Assembly: GCA_009780545.1 (NCBI GenBank)
Contig: WQZW01000086.1
Coordinates: 1-6,605 of the forward strand
DNA: 6,605 nt
From: Treponema sp.
GTDB lineage: Bacteria; Spirochaetota; Spirochaetia; Treponematales; Breznakiellaceae
Direction: 5' to 3'
Shown: piece by piece, positions 1 to 4,449 of the stretch
Numbering within the stretch: position 1 is the first letter of the stretch
Layout: every line of letters begins with the position of its first letter
Program-made: the position numbers and the translations under genes
The notes under the pieces: generated by a model
The model's input: the letters and a program-made list of their open reading frames with translations, nothing else
Told to the model about the DNA's origin: nothing
The model's database searches: none

Positions 1-590
1 ACACCGGGGAACAGCTTGCCCTCTTCAATCGAACCCTTGCCGGGCTTCGTGCGGCGGGTCTTAATCCGGGCCTGGTGCATGCGGCAAACTCCGGGGCAAT
101 CGCCGGGCATCCTGACGCGCGGTTCGACATGGTCCGCCCCGGCATCCTGCTGTACGGCTACGGTCCCGGGAGCGCCCCCGCCATCCGGCCGGTGATGGAA
201 CTCCGCACCAAGGTCGTCCTGATCAAGAATGCGGCCAAGGGCCGGACGATCTCCTACGGCAGGACCTGGACGGCGAAGGAGGACACGATCCTCGGCATCC
301 TGCCGGTCGGTTATGCCGACGGACTGCCCCGACTTGCCGGCAACAAATGGCAAGTCCTCATCGGGGGCCGGCCCTACCCGCTGGTCGGCACGATCTGCAT
401 GGACCAATGCCTGGTCGAACTCGGCGCCGGCTCGGATATCGCCCGTTGGAGCGAGGCGACCGTCTTCGGGGGAGAACACCTCGGGGCCGACGCCCTCGCC
501 CGGCAGGTCGGGACCATCCCCTACGAGATACTCTGCAATATCAACAAGCGGGTTCCCCGGGAATATGTCGGTCCGGCATCCGGAAGATGA
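1..590 (+). CDS. alr: Alanine racemase, C-terminal part (5' end outside window)
   Basis: Pyridoxal-phosphate enzyme that interconverts L- and D-alanine in the cytoplasm and so supplies D-alanine for peptidoglycan. The reading frame is open from base 3, with no start in the window, and ends at TGA 588-590. About 195 residues are visible, roughly half of a typical 370-380 residue enzyme. Signature segments appear in family order: HAANSGAI (PLP-phosphate serine), FDMVRPGILLYG (the arginine facing the pyridine nitrogen), ISYGRTWTA, then GYADG, which carries the catalytic tyrosine (Tyr265 in Geobacillus numbering). These are followed by GTICMDQ (substrate-site Met-Asp) and IPYEILCNINKRVPR (C-terminal tyrosine near the PLP phosphate). 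The PLP-binding lysine lies in the missing N-terminal half, so intactness cannot be judged. The gene converges on the lipoprotein gene downstream. GC is high, like ppk1 and rpoC. Confidence 0.96.
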   Translation, partial: TGEQLALFNRTLAGLRAAGLNPGLVHAANSGAIAGHPDARFDMVRPGILLYGYGPGSAPAIRPVMELRTKVVLIKNAAKGRTISYGRTWTAKEDTILGILPVGYADGLPRLAGNKWQVLIGGRPYPLVGTICMDQCLVELGAGSDIARWSEATVFGGEHLGADALARQVGTIPYEILCNINKRVPREYVGPASGR

Positions 591-594
591 CGCA

Positions 595-678
595 GGCGTT
601 TTGGGGGGCACATGCCGGACTTTGGCTTACGGGAAAGCGATGTCCCCAACCCATGGCGCCCGGCATCACCCCAAAGCC
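595..678. repeat. Long imperfect inverted repeat between convergent genes
   Basis: Left-arm blocks GGC (595-597), TTTGGGG (600-606) and ATGCCGG (612-618) pair in order with right-arm blocks CCGGCAT (660-666), CCCCAAA (669-675) and GCC (676-678). This gives 17 base pairs interrupted by a small bulge and an internal loop, around a 41-base centre. It begins five bases after the alr stop. It could fold as a long stem at the end of the alr message, but there is no T-run after either arm, so it is not a standard intrinsic terminator. It may be a decayed palindromic element. The rest of 591-730 shows nothing else I can support. Confidence 0.45.
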
Positions 679-730
679 CGGTACTAGAATTCAATCACAG
701 GAATTGGCCCTATAAAGCACATCCGCCGAC

Positions 731-1576
731 TTAGCCAAAGTCTTCCTCTAAATGGAACCCAATATATCTATACATGATTCCTCCATGCGAATACTGTCCC
801 AAGTCTTCTGCAATGATTACCAATACCCTGTTTTCAAACGGACTAAGAAAATAACCGCAGACATGCACCTCAAAAAGCCATAGAAAAGGGGTAAAGGTGC
901 CCAATATTTGACTTCCTTTATTCGTCGTAGCCAATACGGAATATCGCAATATAGTCTCGCCAAGCTGCCAATACTCATCCTCGCCACGTTCAATATCAAT
1001 AATTTCGACATCGCCCGGCATATTGTCCCCTATGGTCGGTAATGGAGAAAAATATGCTCTTTGGCCAATAATATTGTGTGTTTGCAGAGCGTCATTTATA
1101 GAACCCGCATATAGCTTAAACAACTCTTCACCTTCAAGCCAATCAGTAGCGGAACGGGAATACTCGATTAACGAAAAAAGTACTTTATTTTCAATCAAAT
1201 CTAAAACAACAAATTCGATTTGATAACTAGCTTCGCTATTTATCGCGCCCTCGATGGAAAAAGCGATTTTTCCGTCGGTTGACCAGCCCCATATCCTTGC
1301 AAAGCGGCTATTGAATTGCGCTGCCACGGAATCAACTTCCAAATATTGAAGGAGATTTACGCGGGGCGGAAACACAAGTCCTTGATCCCGCACAACGTGA
1401 ATATCCTTTGCTTCATTTTCAGATTCGACCTGTTCCGCCAACAAGGTATAGAAGATATCCGCCGTCTCCGCTTTCCAGGTAAATTGTTCTTCCGCTCTCC
1501 TTGTGGCACAAGCTATTGCGTTCATTGCAAAGAGCATCAAAATTCCAATAAAACCAAACCATTTCCTCGTTTTCAT
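731..1576 (-). CDS. Putative lipoprotein of unknown function (AT-rich)
   Basis: A 281-residue protein I do not recognise as a named family. The N-terminus is a bacterial export signal: basic MKTRK, a hydrophobic stretch at residues 6-18, then A20-I21-A22-C23, a lipobox acceptable under the relaxed spirochaetal rule but poor by the enterobacterial one. Cys23 would be lipidated and the protein anchored in the envelope. The mature part is mostly alternating hydrophobic strand-like segments. WGWSTDGKIAFSIE (about 96-109) and LSPFENRVLVI (near the C-terminus) resemble single blades of TolB/PD40-type beta-propellers, but two isolated matches do not establish a fold. The ATG at 1574-1576 is preceded by AAGGAA six bases upstream, which supports this start; the stop is TAA at 731-733. 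Three 60-base lines inside the gene count 38-42% GC, against 63% in a sampled rpoC line, suggesting acquisition or a distinct codon bias. It lies downstream of ppk1 on the same strand, but 426 bases away. Confidence 0.72.
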   Translation of the reverse strand: MKTRKWFGFIGILMLFAMNAIACATRRAEEQFTWKAETADIFYTLLAEQVESENEAKDIHVVRDQGLVFPPRVNLLQYLEVDSVAAQFNSRFARIWGWSTDGKIAFSIEGAINSEASYQIEFVVLDLIENKVLFSLIEYSRSATDWLEGEELFKLYAGSINDALQTHNIIGQRAYFSPLPTIGDNMPGDVEIIDIERGEDEYWQLGETILRYSVLATTNKGSQILGTFTPFLWLFEVHVCGYFLSPFENRVLVIIAEDLGQYSHGGIMYRYIGFHLEEDFG

Positions 1577-1581
1577 GTCAA

Positions 1582-1587
1582 TTCCTT
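1582..1587 (-). promoter_or_regulatory. Ribosome binding site of the putative lipoprotein gene
   Basis: On the minus strand AAGGAA is followed by five or six bases and then ATG (1576-1574). This good Shine-Dalgarno match fixes the start at the signal-peptide methionine. The leader further upstream to about 1619 is AT-rich and contains TACAAT (1614-1619). I see no acceptable -35 box at the right distance, so I do not call a promoter. Confidence 0.65.
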
Positions 1588-1634
1588 TTTAATTTATTTT
1601 GCCACATAGTCTTATTGTACGCGAAGGGTTTAAT

Positions 1635-1656
1635 ACCCCGCCACTTGCGGCGGGGT
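1635..1656. repeat. GC-rich hairpin of interspersed-repeat type
   Basis: ACCCCGCC (1635-1642) and GGCGGGGT (1649-1656) form a perfect 8-bp stem around the six-base loop ACTTGC. It is flanked by TAA on the left and TTA on the right, which can extend the stem past a two-base bulge. There is no T-run on either side, so a terminator role is unlikely. The form ACCCCGC-N-CTTG-N-GCGGGGT resembles REP-like palindromes I recall from spirochaete and delta-proteobacterial genomes. That likeness is from memory only. Confidence 0.5.
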
Positions 1657-1789
1657 TAGTTGATTACGGTAACCATCATAATATCCATTGTATGCTACTT
1701 GGTGTAACCCATCAAGCATCAAGGGGCAGCAATTATCGGTTTCAAGATTCCGGTACGCCCGGCAGGGAAAATTCCTCTTCCCTCCGCGT

Positions 1790-1858
1790 AACTCCGTGCC
1801 CTCCGTGGTTAAAAATCTTCAATTTGAAATAAGAATAAACCACGGAGTACACGGAGTT
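1790..1858. repeat. Inverted repeat built of CTCCGTG / CACGGAG units
   Basis: Two 21-base arms, 1790-1810 and 1838-1858, match as inverted copies at 19 of 21 positions, the two mismatches being in the middle. The spacer is 27 bases and AT-rich. Each arm is itself a pair of CTCCGTG units nine bases apart, and a third related unit, CTCCGCG, lies at 1782-1788. This CTCCGTG...CTCCGTGGTT pattern is a very common intergenic repeat in diverse bacteria, recalled rather than checked. No coding sequence is disturbed. The 3' TTTT at 1857-1860 on the plus strand is too short, and lacks an upstream gene, to argue for a terminator. Confidence 0.7.
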
Positions 1859-2002
1859 TTAATCTGCGGTTCAGCCGAAGGTTAAACTAAGAATTGCTGA
1901 TCAGGGGAAATTTGCCCCTTCGTAAAGTTTTTTGGGCGATTGGGGGCACCATTACTTTCGGGAATGCCGCCGGTTACATCCCCGTATTACGAGTCCCATT
2001 CC

Positions 2003-4174
2003 CTAATGCCGGGTGCGGCGAACCACGAACTCCCGGCGGACCGGGTCCAGGGAGCCGGCTTCCTCGGCGGCTCGGGCCAGCATTTCCTTCTGCACCCTGA
2101 AGGGGTGTTCCCAGGAGGGGGTTTCGGGAAGTTTCCAGGTTCCGGCAGGGCCGTCCAGTTCCCTTGCCTGGCAGTTGTCCTGGAAGTAGGCCAGGAGCAT
2201 TTCCAGCAGGGTCGCGCGGATTTTTTCGTCAAGCACGGGGAAGAGGAGCTCCACCCGGCGTTCCAGGTTGCGGGGCATGAGGTCGGCGCTGGCCAGGAAC
2301 AGTTCGTCCGAGCCGCCGTTGGAAAAGTAGTACATCCGGGAATGCTCGAGGTAGTAGTCGATGACGCTGATCACCCGAATGTTTTCCGAGAGGCCGCCGA
2401 TGCCGGGAACCAGGGCACAGACCCCCCGAACGCAGAGCAGAACCTTGACCCCGGCGGAGGAGGCATCGTACAGGGCCTTGATTATGTCGGAGTCGGTGAG
2501 GGAATTGCATTTGGCCACGATTTTGCCCGAACCCTTGTCCCGGCAGCGGCCCGCCTCCCGCCTGATCAGGTCCAGCAGCCCGGACTTTAGGTCGTAGGGA
2601 GCGACGCGGAGGAACCGCATCGGCTGGTGGAGGGAATAGCCGGTGATCATATTGAAGAAAAGGTTTATGTCGAAAGCGACCTCGTTCCGGCAGGTGAACA
2701 GGCAGATGTCCTCGTAAAGCCTGGCCGTCCTGTCGTTGTAGTTGCCGGTGGAAAGGTGGACGTAACGCCTGATGCCGGAGTTTTCCCGCCGCAGCACCAG
2801 GGTAACCTTGGCGTGGACCTTCAGCTTGGAAAGGCCGTAGACCACGATGACGCCGGCCCGTTCCAGCCGGGTGGCCCAGGAAATGTTGCGTTCCTCGTCG
2901 AAGCGGGCCTTGAGTTCGACCAGGGCGGTAACATGCTTGCCGTTCAGGGCCGCCTGCTCCAGGGCACGGACGATGGGGGAAACGGCCTGGGGATTTCCGG
3001 CAATGCCGCCGGTGCGGTACAGGGCGGTCTTTATCGAGATAACGTCCGGGTCGGAGGCCGCTTCCTGGAAAAAACGTACCACCGGATCGAAGGACTGGTA
3101 GGGAAAGTGCAGCATCAGGTCGCCCTGGCTCAGGCGGTCCCAGATCGGCACGTCCTCGACGAAGCCGGCAGGCATGTGCACCTTCCAGGGTTTTTCCTGG
3201 AGGACCTCGAAACCGACGCCCCCGGCAAGTTCCAGGAGGCCCAGCGGATCCAGGGGGCCGTCTATCTCGTACAGGTCGCCGCCCGAAAGCCCGAGCCTAC
3301 CGGCCAGCTCGTCCCGGAGCCGGTCGCTTCCGGCGGAGTACACCATACGGACCGGCTCGGAATGTTCCCGCTCCTCGATCACCTCGCCCATCGCCTCCAG
3401 GAAGTCCTCGTCCCGCCGTTCGTCCACGGAAAAATCCGCGTCCCGGTTCACCTTGAATAGCATGCTTTCGGCCATGCGGTAGCCGGGGAACAGGTAGCCG
3501 CCCCATATAAGGATAAGGTCGTCGAGCATGGCCCAACGGAGCCTGCCCTCCTCGGACGGCATCCTGACGATCCGGCCGATCGACCGGGGAATGTCCACGA
3601 TCACCACCCGTTCCTGCGGTCCCCCGGTCGGCACCCCGGCATCGGCCGCGTCCGTTCCCTCCTCCGCTTCCGGCACCAACAGGAAGGCGGCGTTGGTGCC
3701 GCGACTATCGAAAAAGGGAAGCGGTTTTTCGTCGTCAACCCGAAGCGGGGTAAGTATCGGGTAGACCTCCTCCAGGAAAAAGGTTTCCAGGAAGTCCATG
3801 TCGGCCACGGTGTAGGATTCCGGGCGGACCAGTTCGAGGCCTCCTGCGGCAAGCGCCGGGAAAATCTCCCCGGAAAGGCAGGCGTACAGCCGGGCGAGCA
3901 TGCGGCGGGTCTTTGCCGCGATCTCGGCAAGCTGTTCGGCCGGAGCGAGCCCGGAAGGATCGGCCGCAAAGGACAGCCGGCGACTCCGCTTTATGGCGGC
4001 AACCCGCACCATAAAAAATTCGTCAAGGTTGTCCACGGCGATGCCCAGGAAGCGGAACCGTTCCAGCAGCGGCTTTTCCGGCCGCAGCCCTTCCTCCATC
4101 ACCCGCTCGTTGAAGTCCAGCCAAGAAAGGTCCCGGTTGAAGAACGGCAACGCAGTTTCGGTATCTCTGTCCAT
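2003..4174 (-). CDS. ppk1: Polyphosphate kinase 1
   Basis: Cytoplasmic or membrane-associated enzyme that reversibly transfers the gamma-phosphate of ATP to polyphosphate, making the phosphate storage polymer used in stress responses. At 723 residues it is full length for the family (about 690-720). The N-terminal domain shows FFNRDLSWLDFNERV (11-25) and NLDEFFMVRVAAIKR (49-63). The first catalytic domain shows HFPYQSFDPVVRFF (356-369), ALYRTGG with Arg387, VELKARFDEERNI with Arg424, and LKVHAK with His454, the phosphorylated histidine (His435 in E. coli). YVHLSTGNYNDRTARLYEDICLFT follows in two parts (471-494). The second catalytic domain has YLEHSRMYYF with His611 (His592 in E. coli) and DLMPRNLERRVELLFPV (631-647). 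About seven extra residues lie between Arg387 and SPIVRAL. The ATG at 4172-4174 places the conserved FFNR motif at residue 11, as expected; the ribosome binding site (GGGAA, three bases upstream) is weak. Stop TAG 2003-2005. The upstream rpoC terminator implies its own promoter. Confidence 0.97.
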   Translation of the reverse strand: MDRDTETALPFFNRDLSWLDFNERVMEEGLRPEKPLLERFRFLGIAVDNLDEFFMVRVAAIKRSRRLSFAADPSGLAPAEQLAEIAAKTRRMLARLYACLSGEIFPALAAGGLELVRPESYTVADMDFLETFFLEEVYPILTPLRVDDEKPLPFFDSRGTNAAFLLVPEAEEGTDAADAGVPTGGPQERVVIVDIPRSIGRIVRMPSEEGRLRWAMLDDLILIWGGYLFPGYRMAESMLFKVNRDADFSVDERRDEDFLEAMGEVIEEREHSEPVRMVYSAGSDRLRDELAGRLGLSGGDLYEIDGPLDPLGLLELAGGVGFEVLQEKPWKVHMPAGFVEDVPIWDRLSQGDLMLHFPYQSFDPVVRFFQEAASDPDVISIKTALYRTGGIAGNPQAVSPIVRALEQAALNGKHVTALVELKARFDEERNISWATRLERAGVIVVYGLSKLKVHAKVTLVLRRENSGIRRYVHLSTGNYNDRTARLYEDICLFTCRNEVAFDINLFFNMITGYSLHQPMRFLRVAPYDLKSGLLDLIRREAGRCRDKGSGKIVAKCNSLTDSDIIKALYDASSAGVKVLLCVRGVCALVPGIGGLSENIRVISVIDYYLEHSRMYYFSNGGSDELFLASADLMPRNLERRVELLFPVLDEKIRATLLEMLLAYFQDNCQARELDGPAGTWKLPETPSWEHPFRVQKEMLARAAEEAGSLDPVRREFVVRRTRH

Positions 4175-4182
4175 AGGTTCCC

Positions 4183-4188
4183 AGTATA
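4183..4188 (-). promoter_or_regulatory. Possible -10 element of ppk1
   Basis: TATACT on the minus strand ends eight bases before the ppk1 ATG, a good -10 match. With a 17-base spacer the -35 position reads TTCCGA (4206-4211), a poor match; the better TTGACC (4212-4217) would need a 23-base spacer. If used, transcription would start within a few bases of the ATG, giving an almost leaderless message, which would fit the weak Shine-Dalgarno. A chance match is equally possible. Confidence 0.25.
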
Positions 4189-4212
4189 ACGGATGCGGCC
4201 GATAGTCGGAAG

Positions 4213-4239
4213 GTCAAATCCGCCGAAGGCAGATTTGAC
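4213..4239. repeat. Palindromic element A: stem-loop with C(GAA)G apex
   Basis: GTCAAATC (4213-4220) pairs perfectly with GATTTGAC (4232-4239). After one C/A mismatch, GCC (4222-4224) pairs with GGC (4228-4230) around the three-base loop GAA. It lies about 40 bases upstream of the ppk1 start. The 19-base core 4217-4235 matches the core of element C (4428-4446, opposite strand) at 18 positions. It is not followed by a T-run on either strand, so I do not call it a terminator. Confidence 0.75.
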
Positions 4240-4242
4240 TAT

Positions 4243-4265
4243 GGAGTTTTGCGGAGCAAAACTCC
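4243..4265. repeat. Palindromic element B: stem-loop with C(GGA)G apex
   Basis: GGAGTTTTGC (4243-4252) pairs perfectly over ten bases with GCAAAACTCC (4256-4265) around the triloop GGA. It starts only three bases after element A. The sequence is unrelated to element A, but the design is the same: an AT-containing variable stem, a GC pair block at the tip and a GNA triloop closed by C-G. A further near-palindrome around GCATGC (4264-4277) abuts it. Confidence 0.7.
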
Positions 4266-4317
4266 GCGCATGCACGGTGAAATTTTTCTTTGAAACCCCA
4301 ATGCACCCTTCAAAACA

Positions 4318-4346
4318 TTGTCATTGCGGGCACGGCGAAACAACCC
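4318..4346. repeat. Possible decayed copy of a TGTCATTGCGAG-type repeat
   Basis: The stretch begins TTGTCATTGCGGGCACGG and continues with CGAAACAACCC. It resembles the widespread palindromic intergenic element whose consensus, as I remember it, runs TGTCATTGCGAG...CGAAGCAATC. The arms ATTGC and ACAAC no longer pair well, so if related it is degenerate. It sits between element B and the rpoC terminator. The call is from memory only. Confidence 0.25.
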
Positions 4347-4354
4347 GTTCCTCC

Positions 4355-4397
4355 AAAAAAAGCGGCACCGAACCCCATCCCGGAGTCCGGTGCCGCT
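4355..4397 (-). terminator. Intrinsic terminator of rpoC
   Basis: Read on the minus strand, AGCGGCACCG (4397-4388) pairs perfectly over ten bases with CGGTGCCGCT (4370-4361). The loop is 17 bases and can fold further through CTCC/GGGG. A run of seven Ts (4361-4355, including the last stem base) follows directly. It lies about 47 bases after the rpoC stop and ends the RNA polymerase transcript before ppk1. Confidence 0.92.
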
Positions 4398-4424
4398 CAA
4401 CTTACCCGCAATGCCCCACGGCGA

Positions 4425-4449
4425 ATTAATCTGCCTTCGGCAGATTAAT
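4425..4449. repeat. Palindromic element C overlapping the rpoC stop codon
   Basis: ATTAATCTGCC (4425-4435) and GGCAGATTAAT (4439-4449) form a perfect 11-bp stem around a three-base loop, which reads GAA on the minus strand (C(GAA)G apex). The first arm, in the direction of rpoC transcription, contains the TAA stop (4447-4445) and part of the last codon. It is separate from, and 27 bases ahead of, the true terminator. Its core matches element A in inverted orientation. Confidence 0.8.

Larger units (their letters stand above)
1577..2002. other. Gene-free spacer rich in small inverted repeats
   Basis: 426 bases between the ppk1 stop and the lipoprotein start, without a supportable coding region. 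It contains a GC-rich hairpin (1635-1656), a 7-base tandem repeat CATCAAG (1710-1723), a CTCCGTG-type inverted repeat (1790-1858), a possible degenerate palindrome (1858-1886) and AGGGG/CCCCT arms around a 7-base loop (1903-1919). GGGAATG/CATTCCC arms (1960-1966 and 1997-2003) also end at the ppk1 stop codon. None is followed by a proper T-run on the minus strand, so the end of the ppk1 transcript is not defined. Confidence 0.6.

Noticed and set aside
572..584. TCCGG-CAT-CCGGA mini-hairpin just before the alr stop
   Set aside because: It is a five-base stem in GC-rich coding sequence, readily explained by chance, and its loop is not of the GNA type.
1599..1885. Short plus-strand frames in the spacer upstream of the lipoprotein gene
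   Set aside because: They run through inverted repeats, lack convincing ribosome binding sites, and their translations look like random sequence.
1903..1919. AGGGG/CCCCT stem with AAATTTG loop as a ppk1 terminator
   Set aside because: The stem has only 5 bp and no T-run follows on the minus strand. The TTTTTT at 1928-1933 is on the plus strand and too far away.
1940..2590. Plus-strand open frame running from the spacer into the 3' end of ppk1
   Set aside because: Most of it is antisense to conserved ppk1 sequence, and I see no ribosome binding site or family resemblance.
2627..3460. Plus-strand open frame of about 277 residues opposite ppk1
   Set aside because: Antisense shadow of ppk1, whose catalytic motifs are intact on the minus strand.
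4212..4217. TTGACC as the -35 box of ppk1
   Set aside because: It lies 23 bases from the TATACT element, too far for a normal sigma-70 type promoter, and it overlaps palindrome A.
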